Notes: a model not told the origin generated them from the sequence alone. A DNA stretch of 64,000 nucleotides from Firm-04 sp045596625 (GCA_045596625.1 JAZOCU010000044.1:1-64000), one strand, 5' to 3'. Counted from the stretch's first letter, positions 52,148 through 61,590 are shown. Made by a program: numbers and translations.

Positions 52148-53017
52148 ATGAAAAATATGATGCGTATTATAAACGCCAGACCATGGGCAGTAATCATTGC
52201 AGCAATATTTTTGTTTGCAGGCTGCCTTCTAAACACATCTACTTGCAGTGCTTCGGCAGCGGAAGAAGACTGCGATACATACTGGGATGAGTTTTTTGAA
52301 CTATCTCTGGAAGAAATTGAAGCAATATCGGGTGACACATCTAGTTTAGATTACGACAATGCAATATATCTATTTGTACAAATACCATATTGGAATCAAT
52401 TGATTGACGAACTGCTTCCGCAAAAAGATATAATTGGAAATGATTTCCGTTTATTTCGTGATGCTTTTCGCAATTTATTATTGGAGAAATTGCATCTGAA
52501 GGGGATCTATGATACGCTGCTCAATACTCCCTTCTCTGATGACCAGCTTATGGATGAGTTGACGTTCTATATGCCCATTACGGATGATCTTTTTACGGAT
52601 TATCGCATAGAAAAAGAGCCGATGTCTGCTTATAGAGTACTAATGCTTGATTTCAACGTTCCTTCTCTTACATTTGAGTTTGAGTATCAAGGAAATACTG
52701 TTTCAATGAGCTCTTATGAAGTAACCAAGCGAGTGCTTTATGTAATCAATACATACGCTGAAACAGATCCCTTAATGCCCTTTTATGCCCAACAGATGAC
52801 AAACCTCAAAGACCCCGATACGACTACAACAACCACTGCTGCAGCTACCACCACGACCACCACCACAACAACCACCACAGTAACCGCTGCAGCAACTACA
52901 ACGACTGCAGGCAGTGTGGCAACGGGTGATGCATCTGTGGTCTACCTGATGCTTGCCGGCATCAGTGCTGTTGCAGCGCTCTGCTTTGCAAGAAAGCGAA
53001 AGTCTGCATCCGCCTGA
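52148..53017 (+). CDS. Thr-rich surface protein with probable wall-anchor tail
   Basis: The 289-residue protein begins with a signal peptide (about 1-38, AGCLLNTSTCSASA). The mature part is a helical acidic domain of unknown family (about 40-218). A Thr/Ala linker of about 35 residues follows (about 222-257). The end is GSVATGDASVV, a membrane helix and ARKRK. This tail resembles sortase signals, with TGD in place of the LPxTG end, as seen in ruminococcal surface proteins. It may be attached by the sortase at 48247, although the motif is not canonical. The start has GGAGG upstream. Confidence 0.75.
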   Translation: MKNMMRIINARPWAVIIAAIFLFAGCLLNTSTCSASAAEEDCDTYWDEFFELSLEEIEAISGDTSSLDYDNAIYLFVQIPYWNQLIDELLPQKDIIGNDFRLFRDAFRNLLLEKLHLKGIYDTLLNTPFSDDQLMDELTFYMPITDDLFTDYRIEKEPMSAYRVLMLDFNVPSLTFEFEYQGNTVSMSSYEVTKRVLYVINTYAETDPLMPFYAQQMTNLKDPDTTTTTTAAATTTTTTTTTTTVTAAATTTTAGSVATGDASVVYLMLAGISAVAALCFARKRKSASA

Positions 53018-53026
53018 TGTGATTGA

Positions 53027-53269
53027 AGTGAGTGTGCCTTTGATCGGGAAGATGCTGCAAAGGTATCTGTGCAGATTGCGGATGAAACCATTACGTCTGA
53101 TGTAACGGCGAAAGAACCTGTTGTGATGGAATATACATTGGAGGGTACTCCGGAGCAGAAAGAAGAAATGGATAATCTGATGCCGGATCTGTTTACAGGC
53201 AATGCCTATGATGCACAGGGCAATGTTGTTGCGGAGCTGGTTAATGAAAAATGGATCAATCTGCAATGA
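53027..53269 (+). pseudogene. C-terminal gene fragment
   Basis: An open frame without a proper start (it begins just after an in-frame TGA) encodes 80 residues, including FDREDAAKVSVQIADETI and NVVAELVNEKWINLQ. The style is that of a normal soluble protein, not random DNA. It sits ten bases behind the Thr-rich gene. No family is recognised. It looks like the end of a lost gene. Confidence 0.45.
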
Positions 53270-53300
53270 ATGCTCCTGTTTACTATCGTTGAGACAATGA

Positions 53301-53341
53301 ACAAAGGTCTCGGAAGAATATACTTCCGAGACCTGTTTGTT
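53301..53341. terminator. Bidirectional terminator
   Basis: A perfect 12-bp stem (53305-53316 with 53323-53334) has A-rich and T-rich flanks. It sits between the gene remnant and the convergent membrane protein gene. Confidence 0.82.
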
Positions 53342-53385
53342 TATAAGCCGGTGCGATCTGCTTTGCAGCTGCACCGAAGCCAAAT

Positions 53386-54657
53386 TCATTCGGGAACAGC
53401 TATGGTGTCATCAAGAATCCGGCATTTCATGATTTCGTATGCGTTGTTTATAGCAGCACCATCTGCGGATAGGATTTCGTCTGTAAACTTGATAACGACC
53501 GTATCACCGACTGAAAAATCCATGCATTCTAAACAGCGCCGCATACGAATATCCTCGGTCAGGATCGTAAAGAGCATTCCTTCGGATTCATCGGCACAGA
53601 GAACAGTATCATCCAGAACCAAAGAGTCGGCATTGATCTTTGCAATGGTTCCTGCCAGCGAAAACGTATAGGGTTCAAATTGAGCCGGCACTGCGTGTTC
53701 AGAGGCATAACGAAAGATCGTATCGGCAGCCTGTTCTCCAATGTGGTATACGGAGCTGTATCGACTCAGATTGGTCCATAAATAGCCATCCTTTGTAATG
53801 GAAAATGTCAATTTGTAAATGCCCAGCGCTTCTGATGTCGCAGTGAAGCTCAGATATGATTTGTCGCTGAATGACCATTGATCGTTATTATCCACAACGA
53901 CAGCATCGCGGCATTCGGAGAGGATCTGCCAGATCGGAGTATCTTCCTCCAAACGATAGTATGCGATATCATTATAGCTCTCGCATTGTGTAAACCGATC
54001 GAGTCGCAGTGTCTGCTGCAGACTGTACATATCCAGCATTTCCCCCAATGTGGATGGCTGATTGCTGTCATCTATGATATATACATAGGATTCCCCGTAC
54101 ATTTCTACTGCAATCAGTCGTTCTTCAGAGATCCCTGTGATCGCGCGGACAGAAAATGTATCGCTGTATTGCTTGTCTGTGTAGATATCGACCGCTTCGG
54201 CATGGCAGGTTCCGATGATCTCTCCGAGCAGAGCATTGCTGATGGATCTTCCTCTTGTATCATAGCGCCGGTTTTGAAATATAACAGAGGTGTATTTTTC
54301 ACAGGGCATCATGTATTCCCAAGGCCATATCATAGCGGTCGATTCGGCAGATGTGGTGAATGCCTTATAATTGCGTGGAATTCCGCCGATGGAAGTAGAG
54401 CCAGAGTTGACAATTTCATTTTCATTCAGTGCATCAGAGTAGGTACTGTCGGATGGTGTGAAAGAGAGGGCTTTCTTCAGCGTTGGCAGGAGAAGGGTTC
54501 CGGCAATGGGAATCACGACCAGACAAGCAGCAATTGCGATCCATTGTTTCCGATTTGTGTTCGGTGCAGCTTTTGCGGTTTCACGATATGCAAAGGCTTC
54601 ATCAATATAGTCGGGATTGATATGAGATATTGCTTCGGAAATCTGTTCTCTTTTCAT
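53386..54657 (-). CDS. Membrane protein partnered with an ECF sigma factor (putative anti-sigma factor)
   Basis: This 423-residue protein starts with a short cytoplasmic region containing HINPDYIDEAFAY, typical of clostridial sigma-partner proteins, then one membrane helix (about 38-58) and a large external domain. No zinc-binding anti-sigma motif is seen. The external part may sense envelope conditions. It overlaps the sigma factor gene by four bases (ATGA). The function as anti-sigma is inferred from context and layout. Confidence 0.75.
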   Translation of the reverse strand: MKREQISEAISHINPDYIDEAFAYRETAKAAPNTNRKQWIAIAACLVVIPIAGTLLLPTLKKALSFTPSDSTYSDALNENEIVNSGSTSIGGIPRNYKAFTTSAESTAMIWPWEYMMPCEKYTSVIFQNRRYDTRGRSISNALLGEIIGTCHAEAVDIYTDKQYSDTFSVRAITGISEERLIAVEMYGESYVYIIDDSNQPSTLGEMLDMYSLQQTLRLDRFTQCESYNDIAYYRLEEDTPIWQILSECRDAVVVDNNDQWSFSDKSYLSFTATSEALGIYKLTFSITKDGYLWTNLSRYSSVYHIGEQAADTIFRYASEHAVPAQFEPYTFSLAGTIAKINADSLVLDDTVLCADESEGMLFTILTEDIRMRRCLECMDFSVGDTVVIKFTDEILSADGAAINNAYEIMKCRILDDTIAVPE

Positions 54658-55226
54658 AGGGCACCTCCTGTTTGCTTCAGAAATATACTCAGCTTATTTC
54701 GAATACGGTTCAGCCGGACGGAAATCGTATGCTTACTTGTGTGAAAGAGTGCAGCAAGATCTTCAATGGAATCCGCATACCAATAGCGGCGAATAAACAG
54801 GATTCGTTTTTCCCGTTCGAGTGTTTGGAGAAATTGATCGATCAGCCTTGCAGTTTCGATCGCATCGAAAGCATTTTCTACAGATTCCGAAGCAGCGATA
54901 CAATGTTCCAGCTCGTCCAGTGCGAGATCGTAGCTGCTGTTTCGTTTTGCCGCGGTGTTTGTGTGATATTTTTTCACTGCAAGATTCCGAACAATACGGC
55001 AGACATAGCTGTGCAGCGGATCGGGCGACTGTGGCGGGATCGTATTCCAGACAGCGAAATAAGCATCATTGACGCATTCCTCAGCGTCCTGCTGATTATG
55101 CAGGATATTATTGGCGATTTTCAAACATACTGTGCCATATTGTGCTGAGAGTGCTGCAACCGCCTGTTCCGAGCGAGCAAAAAATAATTCTAAGATATTG
55201 CGATCATCCAATGAGGTCACCTCCAT
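54654..55226 (-). CDS. ECF-type RNA polymerase sigma factor
   Basis: This 190-residue sigma-70-family protein has region 2 (about 25-90) with DAEECVNDAYFAVWNTIP. Region 4 (about 130-180) has a helix-turn-helix: ADSIEDLAALFHTSKHTISVRLNRIRNKL. It directs transcription of a small regulon. It is co-transcribed with the membrane partner downstream. The start has a GAGGTGACC-type context, with the ATG at 55226. No ECF-type promoter was identified nearby. Confidence 0.92.
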   Translation of the reverse strand: MEVTSLDDRNILELFFARSEQAVAALSAQYGTVCLKIANNILHNQQDAEECVNDAYFAVWNTIPPQSPDPLHSYVCRIVRNLAVKKYHTNTAAKRNSSYDLALDELEHCIAASESVENAFDAIETARLIDQFLQTLEREKRILFIRRYWYADSIEDLAALFHTSKHTISVRLNRIRNKLSIFLKQTGGAL

Positions 55227-55416
55227 TCTCTTTCAATACTATAACTACGGTTTGGGCAGAAGATATCTCAAACTTTTAGAAAATTATATCACAAATATCT
55301 GCAAAAGAAAACACTGAGGATATTCCGCTGCTTGCGGTGCAGAATAGGAAAAAGGTTTCTGTTTTGAGATGCATCGAAGCAGCAACCCGATTGCTGAGAC
55401 AGAGAGGAAGAATAGT

Positions 55417-55851
55417 ATGGTTGAGCAAGATACGATCCGATTATTACGGGAATGTGATGCCGGTATCAAAATGGGGATTTCCTCCATTGAAGATTCGGTT
55501 CAGCTTGTAAAGGATGTCAAGCTGGAACAGATTCTGAAAAAGAGTCTGCAAGTTCATGAAAAACTTAAGGATGATATGCAGGAACTGCTTGCGGATTATC
55601 ATGATGAGGGCAAAGAGCCTGCAGCCATGGCCAAGGGGATGGAATGGTTCAAGACCAATGTGACATTGGCGATCAATCCTTCGGATGGTGCAGTGGCAGA
55701 TTTTATTACCGATGGCTGTCATATGGGTGTGAAATCTCTGGCGCGCTATCTGAATCAGTATCCGGCGGCAGATGAAAAGTCCAAGGCTATCTCAAAAGCG
55801 TTGATTCGGGAAGAGGAGCAGCTTGGTGCAGCGATGCGGCCATATCTGTAA
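55417..55851 (+). CDS. Four-helix-bundle protein of the ferritin-like type
   Basis: The 144-residue protein is predicted all-helical with four long amphipathic helices: TIRLLRECDAGIKMGISSI, LEQILKKSLQVHEKLKDDM, then two more. It resembles DUF2383/ferritin-like helical bundles of clostridia. A stress or redox role is plausible, but the iron-binding E-x-x-H pairs are not convincing. It contains no signal peptide. GAGAGGAAG lies upstream of the ATG. It stands alone. Confidence 0.7.
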   Translation: MVEQDTIRLLRECDAGIKMGISSIEDSVQLVKDVKLEQILKKSLQVHEKLKDDMQELLADYHDEGKEPAAMAKGMEWFKTNVTLAINPSDGAVADFITDGCHMGVKSLARYLNQYPAADEKSKAISKALIREEEQLGAAMRPYL

Positions 55852-55885
55852 ATGGGAATGAAGCCGAGTGCTCTCTGACATCAAA

Positions 55886-55925
55886 GATCCCCCAAAGGCG
55901 ATGGTTGCATCGCTTTTGGGGGATT
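55886..55925. terminator. Bidirectional terminator between convergent genes
   Basis: An 18-bp stem with G-T pairs (55886-55903 with 55908-55925) and a GTTG loop, placed between the helical-bundle gene and the GH43 gene. Confidence 0.8.
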
Positions 55926-55949
55926 GGGTTCGTTATGGATCAGAGCGTA

Positions 55950-58097
55950 TTATTTTGCTTGATTCGCAACAGAAAAGCCATCTGTCTGACCGGTCAGATA
56001 GAGCTGGAGCAACACGAGATCTGCAATGGTGACATCAGCCGCTTGATTCACATCAGCAGCAAGCTGCTGAAGCGGATCGGTAAAGCCATATAACAAACCA
56101 CGCTTTGCCAGAGTGAGATCAATACCGTCGATTCTGCCGTCGCTGTTGAGATCGCCAAGTGTGACGCTGGTTTGGCCGGCGCCTTCGATCTGTGTGCCTT
56201 CGACTGCACCGATGATATCATCGGCATAGAAATCGAAGGTACCCTCAGCGCTTTCCAGATACAATCTGAGATCGGCAGCACCTTCGGGAATCGTGTAGGA
56301 TTCATTGGCAAGCTGTGTCCAAGAACCATTGACAGCAACTGCAGTAGCAATCGTAGAATACTGTGCTTCGCCTTCGGTATCAACATATTCAAGCTTCAGA
56401 TAAATGGTTTCAGATGAACCACCGTTTGATTGCATGACATTGGCACTGAAGCTGTAAGCCTCACCGGGCTTGAAAACGGAAGTGCTGAGTGTACGCAATG
56501 TGCCGTTCCATGCACCGGTACGTTCTGAGATCAGAAGAGATTGGCTGCCGGCATATGCTTCCTCTGCAGAAGTCTTAACGGTAGCAGCACCGCGTCCGGA
56601 CCAGTTTTCGGTACCTTTTTCGAATGTGCTATGGAAATAGTATCCGTTTTCATCGGGTTCATTGGACTGGGAATCAAACTGCCACCAGTCGATATTCAAC
56701 AGGAAACCACCGCCGCCTTTGAACACAAGATAGAGATCTTGTACGCCGGATACGCCGCTGACGGGTGTGGTAACGGTTTCCCAATTCTGCCATCCGCCGG
56801 TACCGGAAACATTGCAGGTGCCGATCAAAGTACCGCTGACACCGCCAAGCCGCAGCTCAATGGTGCCGCCTTGCTCCGCAGAAGAAACGCTGGCAGTAAA
56901 GGTGGTAGCGCCCTCGGCAAAATCGACTTTGCTGAGCATCAGATAGTCATCGGACTCGATGTTGGCGACATTGATACCGCCTGCAGAGCAAACCTCTGTT
57001 TCCAGACCGGATTCCCAGCAGATGGTTTCCGCTTCCACACGCTCAAAGGGATTGAGCGTTGCGATCTGTTTCGGGCCTTCTTTGGAACGCTCCATTTTGG
57101 GGATAGAACCATCTTGTCCATAGGAGAATTCCTCTACGCATACGGAACGGGTAAAGCCGCCGCCGCCCGGCAGATTACCGGTGTGATAGAAGAAATAGGA
57201 TTTTCCGCGAAAATCGCAGATGCCGGGATGGTTTGTGAAGCTGTTGCCGCCGGAAGCCATAATTTCGCCTTTGAAGGTCCAAGGACCGGTAGGCGAAGAA
57301 CTGGTTGAATAGCAAATCGTTTCCGGAATACCTGCTGCGGCATAAACAAGATAATATAAGTTATTGCGTTTATAAAACCAAGGGCCTTCTTCGTATAAGG
57401 TCTGATGGCGTTCATCACCGCCGCTGCGTGTGCCGAAAGCAGCTGTAGTCATATCCACTTTGTTGACATTGCCGGTATAGGAGGTCATATCCTCATTGAG
57501 TTTGACGTAATACAGCTGAGGATTTCCGAAATACAGATATGCCTGACCATCCTCATCCACAAAAGCGGTAGGATCAATGTAGTCCCAGTTGGGGCCGATC
57601 AACGGTTTGCCCAGTGCATCCTTAAAGGGGCCCTCAGGAGAATCGGCAACAGCAACACCGATAGCACGTCCGCCGGTTGCCGCAGGCACCAGTGTAACAT
57701 ACATATAGAATTTGCCGTTACGCTCTACGCATTGTGCAGCCCAAGCGGTGTCTACTTCTGCCCATGAGAAATCCGTGCCGGACAGAACCACGCCATGATC
57801 GGTCCAGTTCTGCATATCCTTACTGGAATAGCATTTCCAGTCCGGCATTGTAAAATAAGTAGAACCATCTGCATCATGGCTGGTATAGACATAGCAGGTG
57901 TCGTCATACACCATAGGCGCCGGGTCTGCGGTATAAACGGTTTGAACAATGGGATTGGTTGCAAATGCAGATTGCGGCAGCAGAGTACAGGCAGTGATTG
58001 CGCAGTACACAGCTGCGATTGCTGCCGATAGTTTCCGTCTTGCACGGCAGCGAGTGGATTGGCTTTGCGCTTGAAGCTGTTTTCTCTTTGTTTTCAT
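55950..58097 (-). CDS. Dockerin-bearing GH43 enzyme with CBM6 and a second CBM
   Basis: This 715-residue secreted hemicellulase has a signal peptide (about 1-46). The GH43 five-bladed propeller (about 48-345) has catalytic D58 in ADPAPMVYDD, YIDPTAFVDEDG around 175, and EEGPWFYKRNN for the acid. A CBM6-like module (about 360-495; VEAETICWESG to LLNIDWWQF), a CBM4/9/22-like module (about 505-640) and a dockerin (645-715) follow. GH43 enzymes remove arabinose or xylose from xylan. The second CBM resembles the one in the CE3/CE1 esterase. A GGGGGAA ribosome site precedes the ATG. Confidence 0.93.
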   Translation of the reverse strand: MKTKRKQLQAQSQSTRCRARRKLSAAIAAVYCAITACTLLPQSAFATNPIVQTVYTADPAPMVYDDTCYVYTSHDADGSTYFTMPDWKCYSSKDMQNWTDHGVVLSGTDFSWAEVDTAWAAQCVERNGKFYMYVTLVPAATGGRAIGVAVADSPEGPFKDALGKPLIGPNWDYIDPTAFVDEDGQAYLYFGNPQLYYVKLNEDMTSYTGNVNKVDMTTAAFGTRSGGDERHQTLYEEGPWFYKRNNLYYLVYAAAGIPETICYSTSSSPTGPWTFKGEIMASGGNSFTNHPGICDFRGKSYFFYHTGNLPGGGGFTRSVCVEEFSYGQDGSIPKMERSKEGPKQIATLNPFERVEAETICWESGLETEVCSAGGINVANIESDDYLMLSKVDFAEGATTFTASVSSAEQGGTIELRLGGVSGTLIGTCNVSGTGGWQNWETVTTPVSGVSGVQDLYLVFKGGGGFLLNIDWWQFDSQSNEPDENGYYFHSTFEKGTENWSGRGAATVKTSAEEAYAGSQSLLISERTGAWNGTLRTLSTSVFKPGEAYSFSANVMQSNGGSSETIYLKLEYVDTEGEAQYSTIATAVAVNGSWTQLANESYTIPEGAADLRLYLESAEGTFDFYADDIIGAVEGTQIEGAGQTSVTLGDLNSDGRIDGIDLTLAKRGLLYGFTDPLQQLAADVNQAADVTIADLVLLQLYLTGQTDGFSVANQAK

Positions 58098-58315
58098 AAA
58101 ATGTTCCCCCGATAATAATTTGAATGAGTCAGCAAATTACTCCGATTTTATTATAACAGAGAATTTTATAAAAATCCATACACAAAAACGCTGAATTTTA
58201 AGCATTATAATAGTGTTTTGTGTGGAGAAGTTTTGGTGTTGCCATAAGCGAATCACAGATTTCTTCAGGGAATTGATAACAGTGCACCACTAAATTTCAA
58301 ATTTTTTCTTTGTAC

Positions 58316-58329
58316 GTTGAAATTTCAAC
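58316..58329. promoter_or_regulatory. 14-bp palindrome in front of the redox operon
   Basis: GTTGAAATTTCAAC is a perfect inverted repeat 60 bases before the ferredoxin gene, close to a TATGAT/TAGAAT -10-like region at 58352-58362. It is a good candidate for a redox- or peroxide-responsive repressor site. The matching regulator is not in the window. Confidence 0.5.
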
Positions 58330-58388
58330 ATACAAATTCCGTTGATTGATGTATGATAGAATACAGAAACCAACAAGGAGGAATAACA

Positions 58389-59087
58389 ATGCGCAGAACG
58401 ATCATTCATATTGATGAAAGCAAATGCAATGGCTGCGGAGCATGTGCTGCTGCTTGTCACGAAGGCGCCCTTGTGATCATTGACGGAAAAGCCAAGCTGA
58501 TGCGCGAAGATTACTGTGATGGACTGGGGGATTGTCTGCCGGTATGTCCCACAGGAGCCATTACTGTTACAGAGCGTGAGGCGAAAGCCTATGATGAACA
58601 GGCGGTGCTTCAGGCAAAGGCGCAGCAAGAAAAACGGCAAAAGCCCTGTGGCTGCATAGGGATGCAGGCAAAACTGCTGCAAGGAAGCAACTGCAAGCGG
58701 AAAGAGACGTATGAACCGGTTCGGAGCGAGCTGCAGCAATGGCCGTGTCAGATCAAGCTTATGCCGGTGAATGCGCCATATTTTGATAATGCGGAATTAT
58801 TGATTGCGGCGGATTGTACAGCCTATGCATTCGGGAATTTTCATCGGGAATTCATGCGGAATCATATCACAATGATCGGCTGTCCGAAACTCGATGCAGG
58901 AGATGATACGGAAAAGCTTACACAGATTCTATCGAATCATAAAATCAGAAGTGTTACGATCGTGCGGATGGAAGTTCCATGCTGCGGCGGATTGGAACAG
59001 ATGGTCAAACGTGCACTGCAAAACAGCGGCGTATCCATACCGTGTCAGGTAGTAACGATTACTACAAACGGAAAGATTCTTGATTAA
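58389..59087 (+). CDS. 4Fe-4S ferredoxin-domain protein
   Basis: This 232-residue cytoplasmic protein has an N-terminal two-cluster ferredoxin (about 8-60) with CNGCGACAAACHEGAL and a second CDGLGDCLPVCPTGA. The remaining 150 residues are a domain of unknown type with cysteines CGC at about 95 and CCGG near residue 198 (MEVPCCGGLEQM). This layout is common for iron-sulfur proteins next to flavodiiron or hydroxylamine-type reductases in clostridia. It could feed electrons to the flavodiiron fusion downstream. AAGGAGG precedes the ATG. Confidence 0.9.
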   Translation: MRRTIIHIDESKCNGCGACAAACHEGALVIIDGKAKLMREDYCDGLGDCLPVCPTGAITVTEREAKAYDEQAVLQAKAQQEKRQKPCGCIGMQAKLLQGSNCKRKETYEPVRSELQQWPCQIKLMPVNAPYFDNAELLIAADCTAYAFGNFHREFMRNHITMIGCPKLDAGDDTEKLTQILSNHKIRSVTIVRMEVPCCGGLEQMVKRALQNSGVSIPCQVVTITTNGKILD

Positions 59088-59137
59088 AAATGAACTTGGA
59101 AACCTATACTATATCTGAAAAGCGGGAGGAAAGCATA

Positions 59138-60928
59138 ATGAAAATCACAAAAGATATTCTGTATATTGGCGTCAATGATCATAAGGTAGATTTGTTTGAA
59201 GGACAGTATCGGGTGCCGAATGGCATGGCATATAATTCCTATGTGATTCTGGATGACAGCATTGCCGTTATGGATACGGTGGATGCGGCATTTACGCATG
59301 AATGGCTGGATAATATTCAGAATGTGCTGGGGGATCGGATGCCCGATTATCTGATCGTACAGCATATGGAGCCGGATCATTCGGCAAACATCATGCATTT
59401 TGCGAAGGCATATCCCAATGCAAAGATTGTAGCATCCGCCAAGGCATTTGTGATGATGAAGAATTTTTTCGGCACTGCGTTCGATGATCGGCAGATCGTG
59501 GTAGGGGAGGGAGATACCCTTTCACTTGGCAAGCATCAACTGACTTTTGTAACAGCGCCAATGGTGCATTGGCCTGAGGTTATCGTAACCTATGACAGTA
59601 CTGATGGTGTACTGTTTTCTGCGGATGGTTTCGGAAAATTCGGCGCACTTGATGTGGAAGAGGATTGGGCTTGCGAGGCAAGACGTTATTATATTGGCAT
59701 TGTCGGAAAATATGGCGCACAGGTACAGAGTCTGTTGAAAAAGGCGGCATCACTGGATATCCGTATCATTTGTCCGCTGCATGGACCGGTACTCAGTGAA
59801 AATCTGAGCTATTATCTGAATCTGTATCACATATGGTCATCCTATCAGCCTGAGGAGGACGGCATTGTGATCGCCTATACTTCCGTATATGGGAATACCA
59901 AGAAGGCGGTCCAGCAGCTTGCAGATCGTCTGCGGGCCAATGGCTGTCCCAAGGTTGTTGTGAACGATCTTGCAAGATGTGATATGGCAGAGGCAGTAGA
60001 GGATGCATTCCGATACAGTAAGCTTGTTCTGGCAACAACCACTTATAATGCTGAGATCTTTCCGTTTATGCGTGATTTTATTCATCATCTGACGGAACGG
60101 AATTTCAGAAATCGTACTGTGGCATTTATTGAAAACGGCAGCTGGGCTCCTCTTGCGGCGAAAGTGATGAAGGGGATGCTGGCTGACTGCAAGAATCTGA
60201 CTTATACCGATACGACGGTACGGATTCTTTCGGCACTGAATGAAGAAAGCAGCGATCAACTGAATACTTTGGCAGATGAGCTTTGCCGTGACTATCTTGC
60301 ACAGCGGGATGCAACTGCCAATAAGAATGATCTTTCGGCATTATTCAATATCGGGTATGGATTGTATGTGATTACCTGTCATGATGGCAAGAAGGATAAC
60401 GGACTGATCGTAAATACTGTGACACAGGTAACAAATACGCCTAACCGCATTGCCGTTACTATCAACAAAGAGAATTATTCTCATCATGTGATTAAACAGA
60501 CCGGTAAGATGAACATCAACTGTCTGACTGTGGATGCGCCCTTTTCGGTATTTGAGCAATTCGGTTTTCGAAGCGGCAGGAATACAGACAAATTTGCCGA
60601 TTGTGAGCCATTGCGTTCTGATAATGGACTGGTGTTCTTGCCGCGATATATCAACTCGTTCCTTTCGCTGAAGGTGGAGCAGTACGTGGATCTGGATACA
60701 CATGGAATGTTCATTTGTTCTGTAACGGAAGCCAGAGTGATTTCGGATCGTGAAACCATGACCTATACCTATTATCAGAACGAAGTTAAACCCAAACCTC
60801 AAACCGATGGCATCAAAGGTTATGTCTGCAAGATCTGCGGCTATATTCACGAGGGCGACTCGCTTCCGGAAGATTTCATTTGTCCGCTTTGCAAGCATGG
60901 CGCCTCGGATTTTGAAGAAATCAGATGA
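59138..60928 (+). CDS. Flavodiiron protein fused to flavin reductase and rubredoxin
   Basis: This 596-residue enzyme should reduce O2 or NO to water or N2O. A metallo-beta-lactamase-like diiron domain (about 1-250) has the ligand set H76, E78, D80 and H81 (HMEPDH). A flavodoxin domain (about 255-395; YTSVYGNTKKA) binds FMN. A flavin-reductase-like domain (about 410-545) contains NTVTQVTNTPNRIAVTINK. The C-terminal rubredoxin (about 558-596) has CKICGY and CPLCKHG. All electron-transfer parts are thus on one chain. The start has GGGAGGAA upstream. Confidence 0.94.
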   Translation: MKITKDILYIGVNDHKVDLFEGQYRVPNGMAYNSYVILDDSIAVMDTVDAAFTHEWLDNIQNVLGDRMPDYLIVQHMEPDHSANIMHFAKAYPNAKIVASAKAFVMMKNFFGTAFDDRQIVVGEGDTLSLGKHQLTFVTAPMVHWPEVIVTYDSTDGVLFSADGFGKFGALDVEEDWACEARRYYIGIVGKYGAQVQSLLKKAASLDIRIICPLHGPVLSENLSYYLNLYHIWSSYQPEEDGIVIAYTSVYGNTKKAVQQLADRLRANGCPKVVVNDLARCDMAEAVEDAFRYSKLVLATTTYNAEIFPFMRDFIHHLTERNFRNRTVAFIENGSWAPLAAKVMKGMLADCKNLTYTDTTVRILSALNEESSDQLNTLADELCRDYLAQRDATANKNDLSALFNIGYGLYVITCHDGKKDNGLIVNTVTQVTNTPNRIAVTINKENYSHHVIKQTGKMNINCLTVDAPFSVFEQFGFRSGRNTDKFADCEPLRSDNGLVFLPRYINSFLSLKVEQYVDLDTHGMFICSVTEARVISDRETMTYTYYQNEVKPKPQTDGIKGYVCKICGYIHEGDSLPEDFICPLCKHGASDFEEIR

Positions 60929-60950
60929 TTATAATAGACAGGAGGTAATA

Positions 60951-61334
60951 ATGATGAAGGAAACCAGATTCTATCTTTGTGAGCATTGCGGTAATCTTGT
61001 CGGTATGATCCATGATGCAGGTGTACCGCTTGTGTGCTGCGGTCAGAAAATGAAGCATTTAGAGCCCGGAACCGTTGAAGCAAGTGTAGAAAAGCATATC
61101 CCGGTGGTTCAGATCCAAGATTCTACTGTTATGGTGACAGTAGGATCGGTGCTGCATCCTATGACAGAGGAACATAGCATCAAGTGGATATATCTTCAGA
61201 CGGATCGGGGCGGTCAGCGAAAAAATCTGTTGCCCGGTCAGAAACCTTGTGTCACCTTTGCACTGGAGGATGAAATGCCGGTTGCAGTATATGCATATTG
61301 TAACCTGCATGGTTTGTGGAAAGCAGATGTATGA
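60951..61334 (+). CDS. dfx: Superoxide reductase (desulfoferrodoxin)
   Basis: This 127-residue protein reduces superoxide to peroxide without making oxygen. The desulforedoxin domain (about 1-40) binds iron through CEHC and CC (CEHCGNLVG, VCCGQKM). The catalytic domain carries KHIP, EEHSIKW and YCNLHGLW for the square-pyramidal Fe site. GGAGG lies 5 bases before the ATG; an ATG three bases later is equally possible. A decayed relative lies at 36230. Confidence 0.95.
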   Translation: MMKETRFYLCEHCGNLVGMIHDAGVPLVCCGQKMKHLEPGTVEASVEKHIPVVQIQDSTVMVTVGSVLHPMTEEHSIKWIYLQTDRGGQRKNLLPGQKPCVTFALEDEMPVAVYAYCNLHGLWKADV

Positions 61335-61358
61335 ATCTAATAACGGAGGTAATAACAA

Positions 61359-61517
61359 ATGAAATATGTATGTGAAGCTTGCGGCTGGGAGTATGATGAG
61401 GCAGTCGGTGCACCCGATCTGGGCATAGCACCGGGTACAAAGTTTGAGGATCTGCCGGATGATTTTGAATGCCCGCTTTGCGGTGTTGGTAAAGATATGT
61501 TCCGTTCTGCGGAATAA
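61359..61517 (+). CDS. Rubredoxin
   Basis: This 52-residue electron carrier has CEACGWEYD and CPLCGVGKD, the four-cysteine iron site, and FEDLPDDFECP in between. It probably donates electrons to superoxide reductase or the flavodiiron protein. ACGGAGG lies 9 bases before the ATG. It is the last gene before the operon terminator. Confidence 0.96.
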   Translation: MKYVCEACGWEYDEAVGAPDLGIAPGTKFEDLPDDFECPLCGVGKDMFRSAE

Positions 61518-61541
61518 GCGTTGAACGGATCGGAAGTTGAA

Positions 61542-61590
61542 AAATCCCGTTGCTGCGAAACATTTTGTTGTTCGCGGTAATGGGATTTTC
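61542..61590 (+). terminator. Terminator of the oxygen-defence operon
   Basis: A long imperfect stem (AAAATCCC... with ...GGGATTTT, 61542-61590) with a central loop ends in TTTT. Confidence 0.85.

Noticed and set aside
52825..52915. Short tandem repeat that could be a CRISPR-like array
   Set aside because: It codes for the Thr/Ala linker of the surface protein; there are no regular spacers and no cas genes.
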